Positions 43,268 through 51,267 of a stretch of 64,000 nt of DNA are shown here, piece by piece. The stretch spans positions 1 through 64,000 of the forward strand of contig DASYHQ010000059.1 in NCBI GenBank assembly GCA_035998445.1, in the 5' to 3' direction. The notes under the pieces were generated by a model. That model was given only the letters and a program-made list of their open reading frames with translations, searched no databases and was not told the origin of the DNA. Each line of letters starts with the position of its first letter. Positions within the stretch are counted from its first letter, which is position 1. This DNA comes from Tepidisphaeraceae bacterium (GTDB lineage Bacteria > Planctomycetota > Phycisphaerae > Tepidisphaerales > Tepidisphaeraceae). The position numbers and the translations under genes are program-made.

Positions 43268-43642
43268 ATGCAGTCGCTCTACGATCGAGTCGTCGCCTTC
43301 GTCGCAAAGGAGCGCGCGGTACGCGCCGATCGTCTGAAGCCGGAGACCACCCTGTTCGGTGACCTCGGCACGGACGGCGATGACGGTATCGAGTTGTTGG
43401 AGGATTTCGCTCGCGAGTTCCAGGTAGATATGAGCGGCTGCGACGCGAGCCGCTATTTCGGTCCCGAAGGGTTGCCGCTTTGGTTCCTGTTCGACTGGAT
43501 CATCCTGGCCTTCCGTCGGGGCACGCCGGAAGAGCGAGCACGGTTGCAGCCGATTCGGATCGCCGAGCTTGTTCGCAGCGCAGAGTTGGGCCGCTGGGCG
43601 GTGGATAACCCGCCGCTGGAGCGGACCGCGGCGGCGGTATAG
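43268..43642 (+). CDS. DUF1493 family protein (acyl-carrier-like)
   Basis: About 124 residues from the ATG at 43268. RLKPETTLFGDLGTDGDDGIELLEDFAREF (residues 18-47) resembles the helix-II region of acyl carrier proteins, with DG-D-D-G-I in place of the phosphopantetheine DSL motif, as in DUF1493. PEGLPLWFLFDWII follows near 65. The last residues (NPPLERTAAAV) are translated from the following attC-like site, so the natural C-terminus may be shorter. It is a cassette-like gene with no known partner. Confidence 0.75.
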   Translation: MQSLYDRVVAFVAKERAVRADRLKPETTLFGDLGTDGDDGIELLEDFAREFQVDMSGCDASRYFGPEGLPLWFLFDWIILAFRRGTPEERARLQPIRIAELVRSAELGRWAVDNPPLERTAAAV

Positions 43643-43705
43643 TCCTCTTGCGGTCGAGCGTCCGCGCGTGCGCCGCCGCGGCCGTTGATCGCCACTACGT
43701 TATGT
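43603..43705 (+). other. attC-like recombination site 2
   Basis: GGATAAC at 43603 and GTTATGT at 43699 bound 103 bases. The inner boxes CGCTGGAGCGGACCGCGG and CCGCGGCCGTTGATCGCC pair imperfectly. The right 25 bases (GGCCGTTGATCGCCACTAC then GTTAT) are identical to those of site 1, while the left differs. Confidence 0.55.
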
Positions 43706-43779
43706 TGCTCGGGAGGCGGAAAAGGGGTCACGTCTGATTTTCCTTGGCGTTGATCGGCGCCGTCGATAGCATCGCACGC

Positions 43780-43850
43780 ATGGCGCGGGGACTACGGCCG
43801 GCGGCGGGCGGGGTCATCTACCACGTCCTCAATCGCGGCAACGCGGCGGG
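43780..43850 (+). pseudogene. N-terminal fragment of a REP-associated tyrosine (Y1) transposase
   Basis: MARGLRPAAGGVIYHVLNRG is the start of a RAYT/Y1_Tnp protein (M-x-R-x-x-R then G-x-x-Y-H-V-x-N-R). The frame then passes into the tandem REP-like element at 43850, and the catalytic His-x-His and Tyr regions are absent. Upstream GGGGTCACGTCTGATTTTCC resembles sequences often found before such genes. A full protein would be 150-300 residues. Confidence 0.6.
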
Positions 43851-44205
43851 TGGCATGTCCTTCGAATGTGGGTGCCATGGCCACGCGGGGGGAGACCGTT
43901 GGATGATCGGATGGACGTCCCGCGTGGCCATGTCTTTCGTTCGGACTAAGACATGGCCACGCTTCGAACGCTTCGGCTGACGGGCGCGATCGGCAGGCGT
44001 GGCCATGGCACCCATCCCACCGGCACCCGCCGGGTGGCATGTCCTTCGGAAGTGGGTGCCATGGCCACGCGGTGGAAGTCCGTTGGATGATCGGATGGAC
44101 GTCCCGCGTGGCCATGTCTTTCGTTCGGACTAAGACATGGCCACGCTTCGACCGCTTGGGGCTGACGGCGCGATCGGCCGGCGTGGCCATGGCACCCGCC
44201 GTCGG
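43850..44205. repeat. Two tandem copies of a REP-like element, family G
   Basis: The unit of about 180 bases starts GGGTGGCATGTCCTTCG and runs through GTGCCATGGCCACGC, GGATGGACGTCCCGCGTGG, and AAGACATGGCCACGCTTCG to GGCGTGGCCATGGCACCC. The second copy begins near 44033 and is about 90 percent alike. GTGGCCATG words face one another several times, so each copy can fold into nested hairpins. It replaces the body of a Y1 transposase gene. Confidence 0.88.
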
Positions 44206-44336
44206 TCACGGCACTCCACGTCATGGTTTGGGTTTTCATCAGAGGGTCGGCAAACCCTCGCGGTCGATCGGCAGGGGGCCGGTTCGAACGCCGGCGTAGC
44301 CTCGTAGGGTCCGCTGGTACTCCTGCGGACCATTTC

Positions 44337-44429
44337 GCCGGGTGCCACAGGTCGCGGTACGCCGAGACCTGTGTCTTCTGTCACAGATAAGACACAGGTC
44401 TGCGAGTACGCCGACCTGTGGCACCCGGC
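44337..44429. repeat. 93-bp near-perfect palindrome, family H
   Basis: GCCGGGTGCCACAGGTCG at the left and CGACCTGTGGCACCCGGC at the right are reverse complements. Inside, GAGACCTGTGTCTT faces AAGACACAGGTCT with centre CTGTCACAGAT. It would form a very stable hairpin if transcribed. Confidence 0.88.
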
Positions 44430-44489
44430 TAACTCAAAACCAGAATACGGGAAGGGCAACAGAAACAGTTTGGCGTGCAATAGCGGGTG

Positions 44490-44571
44490 GGGTAACCTCT
44501 TAATGAACGAATCAGGGCAGGAGCCGGTTTCCTGCTATCTGGTTCGCGAACCAGATATTGAGATGTTATTC
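44490..44571 (+). other. attC-like recombination site 3 (weaker)
   Basis: GGGTAAC at 44490 and GTTATTC at 44565 bound 82 bases. TAACCTCTTAAT at the left pairs with ATTGAGATGTTA at the right with two mismatches, and ATCTGGTTCGCGAACCAGAT is an internal perfect palindrome. GTTATTC is followed by AGCGGGAGCA, as before the lipoprotein gene. The SUKH start is 16 bases downstream. Confidence 0.4.
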
Positions 44572-44586
44572 AGCGGGAGCACCACC

Positions 44587-45129
44587 ATGCATGACGTGCT
44601 GCGACGTCTGCACGAATATGTGACGGAACACCCGCAGACCGCGGTCTTCGACCCACCTGCGAGCGACGCGCAGATCGCCGACGCGGAGCAGGCGCTGAAG
44701 CTGCCGATCCCCGACGAGTACAAGGCGCTCCTTCGCCACTTCGACGGCGGCTTTCTCATTCGAGGTCGGACGCGGAACGACTGGTTCGGCAAGGAGCCCG
44801 AAGCCTGGAACAGTAACCAGTTGATGGGTTGCACGGGGCTGAGCTGGGCGACCGACGCGCTGAAGGACATGTACTGGATTGATCTCGACGTGCCGTGGGA
44901 GCACGTTGGATTCTGCCACACCGAAGATCAGCAGTTCCTGGCTTTCGCGCCGCCGAGCCACCAGTCGCCCGGTGCCGTCTTACGAGTCATCGAGGGCGAG
45001 ATGCCGCCGAACTGGACCGCGATCTACCCGACGTTCGCCGCGTTTCTCGATGCGTACCTGCTACTGGAGGGTCACCGCGACGTCGCTTGGCCAGACTTCC
45101 GCGGTGTCGGCGGCACGGCCGCTGAATAA
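44587..45129 (+). CDS. SMI1/KNR4 (SUKH) superfamily protein
   Basis: From the ATG at 44587, with GGGAG seven bases upstream, the product is about 180 residues. A longer start at 44503 is possible but spans the attC-like site. SUKH features are PPASDAQIADAEQALKLPIP near 25-44, then DEYKALLRHFDGG near 45-57 (the W/L-x-x-L-x-x-x-N/D-G pattern), LSWATDALKDMYWID near 87 and AFAPPSHQSPGAVLRV near 120. SUKH proteins often serve as immunity proteins to secreted nucleases or other toxins. No toxin gene is adjacent. The stop lies inside an ATAAC core. Confidence 0.8.
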   Translation: MHDVLRRLHEYVTEHPQTAVFDPPASDAQIADAEQALKLPIPDEYKALLRHFDGGFLIRGRTRNDWFGKEPEAWNSNQLMGCTGLSWATDALKDMYWIDLDVPWEHVGFCHTEDQQFLAFAPPSHQSPGAVLRVIEGEMPPNWTAIYPTFAAFLDAYLLLEGHRDVAWPDFRGVGGTAAE

Positions 45130-45223
45130 CCAGCCGCTGGAATGGACCGGCCCGGCGGAACGGTCCTTTTAGTTTGAAGTGTGGTCGGTGCCGGGCCGGC
45201 CATTCAACGTCGGTCCGGTATCC
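45124..45223 (+). other. attC-like recombination site 4
   Basis: GAATAAC at 45124 and GGTATCC at 45217 bound 100 bases. The right core has GG in place of GTT, so it is degenerate. GGAATGGACCGGCCCGG at the left faces CCGGGCCGGCCATTC at the right, a strong stem. The next gene starts six bases after the right core. Confidence 0.5.
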
Positions 45224-45228
45224 CACAG

Positions 45229-45444
45229 ATGGCTTTCGATGACAGACATACCGAGCCACTGATACTGATCGCGTGCGTGGCATTCGTGCTCGCGGTCGGA
45301 TTGCCGTTCGTTAACAACCGCGGGTGGTCGGGGTTCAACGTCCTGACGGGCGTCGCCATCGGCATCGTCACGTTGATTTTCCTGATCGGTTTGTGCTTTG
45401 GCGTGAACTGGATGCTGGAGCGGTGGACGTCTCGAAAGAAATAG
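45229..45444 (+). CDS. Small two-helix membrane protein
   Basis: A 71-residue protein with two membrane helices, LILIACVAFVLAVGLPFV and VAIGIVTLIFLIGLCFGV, and a basic tail (ERWTSRKK). There is no ribosome binding site; the ATG is six bases past an attC-like core. No family is known. Small membrane proteins of unknown role are usual cargo of integron arrays. Confidence 0.6.
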   Translation: MAFDDRHTEPLILIACVAFVLAVGLPFVNNRGWSGFNVLTGVAIGIVTLIFLIGLCFGVNWMLERWTSRKK

Positions 45445-45445
45445 G

Positions 45446-45573
45446 CGGGTGGCACAGGTTGGGTACGCCCAACCTGTGGCATTGATCTGCTGACGATGCA
45501 ATTAAGGATCGGCGACGATGCCGGGCTCTACTCCGATAACACAGGTTGCGAGTACACAACCTGTGCCACCTGC
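45446..45573. repeat. Two facing family H palindromes
   Basis: GCGGGTGGCACAGGTTGG with GCCCAACCTGTGGCA at the left, and ACACAGGTTGCG with CACAACCTGTGCCACCTGC at the right, separated by about 65 bases. A GTTATGC core follows at 45590, with CGATAAC at 45532, so the element may have entered an attC-like site. Confidence 0.8.
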
Positions 45574-45592
45574 CAGTGAACGGCAATCCGTT

Positions 45593-46180
45593 ATGCGGCG
45601 GAACCTATTGAACATCGTGGCGGTCGTTTCGGCATTGCTGTGCGCGGCAAGTGTCGTTCTTTGGGTGCGGAGTCATTGGCGTTCCGACTCGATCGAGTAT
45701 GGCTCCAGCTTGAACGCCGACCACGCGCAGACAACACGAACGGTCGTATCGGAACACGGTTCGATCCAATACGCGCGGGCACGCATGGAGTATCGATCAC
45801 CACCCGCTCGGTTGGAGTGGAAATCAGGATGGCGAATCGCGTCCCTCGCTGTGGACGACATGTACGACACGCCGGAGGAATTTGCCCGTCGCTGGGGCGG
45901 CAGCGAGTTCCTCGGCTTCGCCTACGTGGGCCTTAGCCAGACTTCACCTAACACGGGCCCGTGGCAGCAACGGTACCGTTCCACGCAGGTGATCGTCCCG
46001 CATTGGGCGGTGGCACTTTTGCTGGGCATTGCCCCTGCGTGCGGGCTGTACGGTTGGTTTCGCCGTCGTCGCCGAGTTGCTGGAACGTGCTTCAATTGCG
46101 GCTACGATCTCCGGGCGACCCCTAAAGGCTGCCCCGAATGCGGCACCGTGCCGGAACGCTCACCCCCGACCGCCGCATAA
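45593..46180 (+). CDS. Membrane protein with CxxCGYDLRATPxxCPECG zinc-ribbon tail
   Basis: About 195 residues from the ATG at 45593, which is inside the GTTATGC core. Two membrane helices (IVAVVSALLCAASVVLWV near 7-24, WAVALLLGIAPACGLYGWF near 140-158) enclose an external domain. The C-terminal tail CFNCGYDLRATPKGCPECG (two CxxC pairs) is a hallmark of a planctomycete membrane-protein group. Its function is unknown. The stop codon TAA lies in GCATAAC at 46175, probably another left core. Confidence 0.75.
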   Translation: MRRNLLNIVAVVSALLCAASVVLWVRSHWRSDSIEYGSSLNADHAQTTRTVVSEHGSIQYARARMEYRSPPARLEWKSGWRIASLAVDDMYDTPEEFARRWGGSEFLGFAYVGLSQTSPNTGPWQQRYRSTQVIVPHWAVALLLGIAPACGLYGWFRRRRRVAGTCFNCGYDLRATPKGCPECGTVPERSPPTAA

Positions 46181-46381
46181 CCAAACGACTATGAATCCCG
46201 TTTGGGGTCAAGTGTGAAGTTGGCGCGCACCGCATTTGTGCTTCCTCTTTCACAGACGCATTTCTCTTCCGTGGTTGGCTTTGCGGGGCGCGTGCCTTGG
46301 CGGCCGGTGCGCTTCAGACGACTGTTCGATGGTCATCCCGTTGCGCGCTCTCGCGCTCGGGGAGCCTCATTCACCCGGTCC

Positions 46382-46445
46382 CGTAGGGGGTTCTTCAGCA
46401 CACGGCTTCCCGGCGCGGACGACGTGTGCTGAAGCACGCCCTACC
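46382..46445. repeat. Inverted repeat, family J
   Basis: CGTAGGGGGTTCTTCAGCAC at the left faces GTGTGCTGAAGCACGCCCTA at the right around a GC-rich centre. The remainder of 46181-46641 shows no gene; it begins with a CCAAACG/CGTTTGG hairpin just after the last island gene. Confidence 0.75.
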
Positions 46446-46641
46446 GAACTTCTGCACCCGTGGGCCATCTTCAGGCGCTGCCGGGGGATTCATTTGCATT
46501 GGTCAGGGATTAGGGGTTCCGCCGGGGCCGGGCGTGCGTTAGGATGATGTCGTTCGTTGTCCGCTCAGCCCGACCCTCATCATCGCCCACCGGTTGATCC
46601 TGGTTTGCCTGATTGCCTTTGTTTAAGGTGCAGGTAAACGC

Positions 46642-46989
46642 ATGGCCAGCCGTAAGCATGTTCTGATTATCGAAGACCACGACGACAGCCGCGAGCTGCT
46701 GGCGGGGTTACTGCGCCGCGAGGGGTTCGAGTTGCACGCGTACGACCGGTGCGAGGGGGCCGAGCGGCACCTGGCGGCGGGCGACATCGACGTGGCGCTG
46801 CTCGACGTGCGGCTGCCGGGCCGCGGGGGGGACGACTTCGGCAAAGAGCTGCGGGCGCGAAGTCCGAGGACGATGATCGTGTTCATCACGGGCGAACCGG
46901 AGATCGCCCCCTTGAAGGCGGCCGTGCCCGATAGCTTCGTGATTCGCAAGCCGCTCGACGTCGCGGTGCTGCTGCAGTTGCTGGCCTGA
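46642..46989 (+). CDS. Stand-alone receiver-domain protein
   Basis: A 115-residue CheY-like protein. The acidic pocket is EDHDD near 11-15, phospho-acceptor Asp is in VALLDVRLPGRGG near 55, Thr in VFITGEP and Lys in VIRKPLD near 103. It is nothing but the receiver fold, so it acts by protein contact. It is the first of three receiver genes in 1.3 kb without a kinase or output domain. Confidence 0.88.
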   Translation: MASRKHVLIIEDHDDSRELLAGLLRREGFELHAYDRCEGAERHLAAGDIDVALLDVRLPGRGGDDFGKELRARSPRTMIVFITGEPEIAPLKAAVPDSFVIRKPLDVAVLLQLLA

Positions 46990-47092
46990 TTCCACACGGA
47001 AGAGCGGCACGGGGCGATCCGTCCGAACCTGCTGGACGATCACGCCCAACCTTGATCCCCTGACGCCGGCGCCGAGACGGCGGAACGGGACG

Positions 47093-47464
47093 TCAACAGT
47101 GCTTTTTGAGGAGGCTGACGATCTGCTCGATGTCGTAGGGCTTCGTCACGTGGCTGAGGAATCCCGCGGCTCTTGATCGAGCTTCATCTGCCGGGTAGGC
47201 GTGTCCCGTGACGGCGATTCCCTTGATGCGTTGGTCGACGGGCCTGCGGTCGTGGATCTGTTTGATGAGGTCGCAGCCGTCGCCGTCGGGCAATGCGAGG
47301 TCGCAGAGCAGCATGTCGAAGCGGGTGGCGTCGAGCTTTGCGATGGCCTCCTCGATGCTGCCCGCGGTCTGGACATGCCAACCAGGGGTGCGGGCAAGCA
47401 GCCGTTGCAGCATCTCCGCCGAGTCGGCGTGGTCCTCGACGACTAGGATGTTGCAACTATTCAT
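47093..47464 (-). CDS. Stand-alone receiver-domain protein
   Basis: From MNSCNILVVEDHADSAEMLQ the product is 123 residues. ED at 10-11 is the acidic pair, Asp in MLLCDLALPDGDG near 55 the acceptor, Thr in AVTGHA and Lys in HVTKPYD the switch residues. A longer in-frame start at 47914 would run antisense through the next gene and is rejected. It is divergent from the receiver gene at 47604. Confidence 0.88.
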   Translation of the reverse strand: MNSCNILVVEDHADSAEMLQRLLARTPGWHVQTAGSIEEAIAKLDATRFDMLLCDLALPDGDGCDLIKQIHDRRPVDQRIKGIAVTGHAYPADEARSRAAGFLSHVTKPYDIEQIVSLLKKHC

Positions 47465-47603
47465 GTTCAGCCCGCTTTCTGGCGAAAGTCTACCACGCCT
47501 TGGGCCAAGGTGGTAAGGGAAATGGCACACCGATCTTTTGGGAAATCCGACATTGTCGAAACCCACAAGCTGTGTCACAAGGGGATATCCCTGAGGATGT
47601 ACC

Positions 47604-47960
47604 ATGATAGTAATCGTCGACGACCACCCGGACATCTGCCGAGGCATCGAGCTAACGCTCAGGCTATCGGGCTTGCCCGCACGATGCTTTTGCGATCCCT
47701 TCAAAGCGCTCGTCTTTGTTCGGAAGGAACGCCCGACGCTGCTGCTGCTGGACATGATGATGCCCGGGATGAGCGGCATTGAACTGCTGACGGCGGTACG
47801 GGCCGAGCCGAATTTGCAGGGCCTACCGGTGGTGATGATGTCGGCCTGCCCCACCGAACGGGCCGTTGCCGACGCTGCCCGGCTCGGGGTCGGACTCGTG
47901 CTGAGCAAGTGCAATTTCGAGTGGAGCCAGTTGCCGAAGCTGATCAGCCGGTCCGTCTAG
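47604..47960 (+). CDS. Stand-alone receiver-domain protein with altered switch segment
   Basis: A 118-residue receiver. DDHPD near 5-9 and LLLLDMMMPGMSG near 46-58 are normal. The usual T/S is in MMSACP, and the conserved Lys is in VLSKCNFEW, where the following Pro is replaced by Cys. MMSACPTER and CNFEW are unusual and may alter phosphorylation or binding. GAGG precedes the ATG by seven bases. Confidence 0.85.
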   Translation: MIVIVDDHPDICRGIELTLRLSGLPARCFCDPFKALVFVRKERPTLLLLDMMMPGMSGIELLTAVRAEPNLQGLPVVMMSACPTERAVADAARLGVGLVLSKCNFEWSQLPKLISRSV

Positions 47961-48224
47961 GCAAGACGGGTGGCACAGGGGGATATTCCAGACTTTGGGG
48001 GTCCATCAGTGCACGTCGCCGGCTCCGGTGGTGGGCGGACGGCCGCCGCGGCCTTCCTACGGCGGCCGTCTGGTCTTCACACGTGTAGCTTTTAGATCCG
48101 GGCCAAGGCGCGCCGTTCCCTCTCCCGGATGCGTTGGGAGCGGACTGGATTTATCCCATACCTATCGGGATGAGGGGCCGAACGTCTGGTGCATCGCTGG
48201 GCACACGAGTCCGTTTCGCTCGAC

Positions 48225-48842
48225 CTACTTCCCTGCGAGTTTCGCGGCCAGCCCGGCGACGTGTTTGCCTTGGAAGCGGGCGATCTTCAGTTCGTTTTCG
48301 CTGGGCATGCGTTCGCCCTTCGGGCCGGTGATGGTCGATGCGCCGTACGGCGTGCCGCCGCTCATCTCGTCGAGCGTCAGCAGTTCCTGCGCCGCGTACG
48401 GTACGCCGCTGACGACCATGCCTTGGTGGTAGAAGAACGTGTGGAGGCTGATGAGCGTCGTCTCCTGCCCACCGTGCTGACTGGCGGTGCTGGTGAAGGC
48501 GCTGCCGACCTTGCCGATGAGCGCGCCGTTTTGCCAGAGGCTTCCGGTGGAGTCGAGGAACGCCTGCATCTGCGCCGTCGCGCTGCCGTAGCGCGTGCCG
48601 GTGCCGAGGATGATCGCGTCGGCTTCGGACAGGCGCTTCGCATCGGCCTGCGGCACCTGGGCGAACGCCTTCTTGGCCTCGGTCGCGCCCATCTTGGCCA
48701 GGATGTCGGCCGGTAGGGTCTCGGCGACCTGATAGACCTCGACGTCCGCGCCCGCCCCGCGCGCGCCCTCGGCGATCGCCTGTGCCATGTGATACGTGTG
48801 ACCGTACAAGCTGTAGAAAATGACCTGAACCTTCGCCGGCAT
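48225..48842 (-). CDS. wrbA: NAD(P)H:quinone oxidoreductase, WrbA type
   Basis: A 205-residue flavodoxin-like protein. The FMN loop is YSLYGHTYHMA near 10-20. GTGTRYGSATAQMQAFLD near 77-94, SAFTSTASQHGGQETTL near 112-128 and FFYHQGMVVSGV near 133-144 are WrbA blocks. It reduces quinones by two electrons with NAD(P)H in the cytoplasm and protects from redox cycling. The 264-base spacer downstream holds only a GC-rich palindrome near 48035-48075. Confidence 0.95.
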   Translation of the reverse strand: MPAKVQVIFYSLYGHTYHMAQAIAEGARGAGADVEVYQVAETLPADILAKMGATEAKKAFAQVPQADAKRLSEADAIILGTGTRYGSATAQMQAFLDSTGSLWQNGALIGKVGSAFTSTASQHGGQETTLISLHTFFYHQGMVVSGVPYAAQELLTLDEMSGGTPYGASTITGPKGERMPSENELKIARFQGKHVAGLAAKLAGK

Positions 48843-49029
48843 AAATGTTCCTTCCTGGTTATGCGCGCGACTCGACGCGCGCTCGGAGGGACTCTAGCAC
48901 GGTCGGTCGCAGGAAACTCGCGAAAATGATAGAGATCGGGTGCGGGCGTGTCATCGGCGTTGCGGTAAGCCGTATCGGTGCTCCAAAATATGATTCTGGC
49001 GCGTTCGCAGTGCCATATGTGCTGCCAAT

Positions 49030-51267
49030 CTACAGGTTCATCGTGCGCGTCGCGCTGCTGGCCACGCGTGGCGTGGAACGATACGCGAGGCGATAGCGTG
49101 AATCGTAAGCGCCGCCGCCATCGCGCACGCGAAGCAGCAAGTCGAACGTTGCGCCGTTCAGGTACGGCAGGCGCACGCCGACGCGCGGGCCGCGCAGGTT
49201 CGTGTTGGCGGGCAGTTCGGCGTAATCCCAGCCGAGCAGCAGCGTCTCGGTCCCTTCACTGGCGAGGAACGCCTCGACGCGACCGGCCGGCACCGACTGC
49301 GGCGCGTCGGACAGCATCCACAGTTCCGGGTCGAACCACTCCCCTTCGCGCCACAGGTACTTGCTGATGCGCGCGCTCGCCAGCACGGGCCGCAACGCTT
49401 CGGCGACCGCCGCCAGCGCCGGCTTGGGCTTGCACGGCCACGACAGCAAACTGTTGTTGGCGGCGGTGGGCCACGGTTCGTTAAAGCACCAGTTGAGCGC
49501 CATCGACGCTGCTGGCTTTTGCCGCCGCGCTTCCTCGAACAGGCCCTTGTACCCTTCGGCCTGCAGCAGTTGCCCCTTGGCGACGAGGTCGGCCAGCGAA
49601 TCGCTTTCGCCGAAGTACATCTCGATGAGGCCCATGTTCAGCCACGCGTCGGCCTCCCACGCCTTAAACGCGTGGTGCGATTCCCAACTGGTTCCGGCGC
49701 GCGGCGGGAACAACTCGTCGGCCGGGATGATCGTCTTCAGCGTCTCCACATCGGCCGGGCCGGGCATCCCGAACTCGGTGTAGGCCGTGTGGTTGGCGTT
49801 CTGAAAGAGCGACCACGCCTCGCCATCCCGCGCGTCGCGGAACGTGTAGTGGCCGTGGCCCATGCCGAAGACGGGTGAGGTCGGCAGGAACGGCCGCTGC
49901 GGGTCGTAGTCGTAGCAGTTGCGGTTCAGCAATCGCAGCGCGAGCGATTGGTCCGTCATGCCCGACCACGCGTTGAACAGCTCGTTTCCGCCGCACCAGA
50001 TCACGACGCTGGGATGCCCGTAGAGCGCGCGAAGGATCGACCGCGATTCCTGGTCCAGCACGCGCAGGTACGCCGCATCGTCCGGATAGTTATTGCAGGC
50101 GAGTGGGAACTCCTGCCAGACCATGATGCCCATCTCGTCGCACAAATCGAAGAACGCCCGTTTCTGTACCGCGGCCCCGCCCCACATGCGCAGCAGGTTC
50201 ATGTTCGACTGCTTCACGAGCGTCAGTTGCTCGCGATAGGTGTCGTCGGTCACGGCGCCGTGGAAGATGTCGGGCCCGACCATGTTCGAGCCCTTTCCGA
50301 ACACGGGCCGGCCGTTGATCTCCAACTGGATGGGTGCCGTGCTGCGCCCCTTGGGAAATCCCGATGGCTCGTCCCAGGCGCCCGCGTTCATCACGAGCCT
50401 TACCCGCCGAAAACCGATGCGCGACGAACGCGCGTCGACGACCTTGCCTGCGTCGTCCAGCAGTTCGACCACCGACGTGTACAGCACCGGCTCGCCCTGA
50501 TCGTGCGGCCACCACAACTTCGGCGATTCGATCGTGGCGTTCAGCGAAAGCCAGTCGCCTTGCGAAGTGGCCTCGTGGCTAACCACGACAATGCCCGCCG
50601 CGTCGGTCACTCGCCATCGCACGCGCGCCGCGACCTGTGCGGCCAACTCGACACTCAATCGCACGGCAACGCTGTCCAGCGCATCGTTCAACGTATACGA
50701 CAGACTCGGTTCGCGCAGATGCTGCCGCGGGCGCGTCTCGAGATACGCCTCCTTCCAAATGCCCAGCGGGATGATGCGCGGATGGAAGTCCCACCCATAA
50801 CTGACCGCCGGCTTGCACGAGCGGTTGGCCTGATCGCGATTCTTCCGCTCGGCGTCCGGGTACGACTTAGGCGCCGGAAACACCCGCACGTACAGCGTCG
50901 CACCGGCGGGCGCATGATCGGTCAGGTCGATCTCGATCGGCGTAAACATCCCCTCCTGGTCCACGAGCACCCGATCGCCCAGCAACACCTGACAGCGATA
51001 ATCCACCCCGCCGCAGATGAAGATCAGCCGCTGGCCGTCCTGCAAGGCCACCTGAGGCAGCACCGTTCGGTACGTCCAGAAGCGATCTTCCAGCCCATCG
51101 TACTGCCGCCAGTTCTCACCGAACACGTGCGTCGGCCACCCTTGCGCACGAGCCCAGTCCAACTGAACCGCGCCCGGCACGACGGCGTCGATCCAGTCGG
51201 TCGGTCGATCGTCCTGCGTCGCGTGCGCCGCCACCTGCCAAGTCAGTTGCGTTCTCGGTTGCTGCAT
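49030..51267 (-). CDS. Glycoside hydrolase family 2, beta-mannosidase-like
   Basis: A 745-residue enzyme. The N-terminal jelly-roll begins LTWQVAAHATQDDRPTD. VDYRCQVLLGDRVLVDQEGMF near 88-108 is the GH2 sugar-binding domain. An immunoglobulin-like domain follows, and then the TIM barrel with acid/base Glu in IWCGGNELFNAW near 430 and nucleophile Glu in YTEFGMPGPAD near 508. WSFLRMWGG-like NLLRMWGGAAV near 370 is typical of beta-mannosidases. No signal peptide is visible, so it may act on imported oligosaccharides. With GH130 nearby it suggests mannan use. Confidence 0.88.
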   Translation of the reverse strand: MQQPRTQLTWQVAAHATQDDRPTDWIDAVVPGAVQLDWARAQGWPTHVFGENWRQYDGLEDRFWTYRTVLPQVALQDGQRLIFICGGVDYRCQVLLGDRVLVDQEGMFTPIEIDLTDHAPAGATLYVRVFPAPKSYPDAERKNRDQANRSCKPAVSYGWDFHPRIIPLGIWKEAYLETRPRQHLREPSLSYTLNDALDSVAVRLSVELAAQVAARVRWRVTDAAGIVVVSHEATSQGDWLSLNATIESPKLWWPHDQGEPVLYTSVVELLDDAGKVVDARSSRIGFRRVRLVMNAGAWDEPSGFPKGRSTAPIQLEINGRPVFGKGSNMVGPDIFHGAVTDDTYREQLTLVKQSNMNLLRMWGGAAVQKRAFFDLCDEMGIMVWQEFPLACNNYPDDAAYLRVLDQESRSILRALYGHPSVVIWCGGNELFNAWSGMTDQSLALRLLNRNCYDYDPQRPFLPTSPVFGMGHGHYTFRDARDGEAWSLFQNANHTAYTEFGMPGPADVETLKTIIPADELFPPRAGTSWESHHAFKAWEADAWLNMGLIEMYFGESDSLADLVAKGQLLQAEGYKGLFEEARRQKPAASMALNWCFNEPWPTAANNSLLSWPCKPKPALAAVAEALRPVLASARISKYLWREGEWFDPELWMLSDAPQSVPAGRVEAFLASEGTETLLLGWDYAELPANTNLRGPRVGVRLPYLNGATFDLLLRVRDGGGAYDSRYRLAYRSTPRVASSATRTMNL

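Noticed and set aside
44255-44300. tRNA-like T-arm (GGCCGGTTCGAACGCCGGC).
   Set aside because: The loop would be eight bases, and there are no D-arm, anticodon arm or acceptor stem at the proper distance.
46202-46547. Open frames after the last island gene.
   Set aside because: They pass through the family J palindrome and have no coding features.
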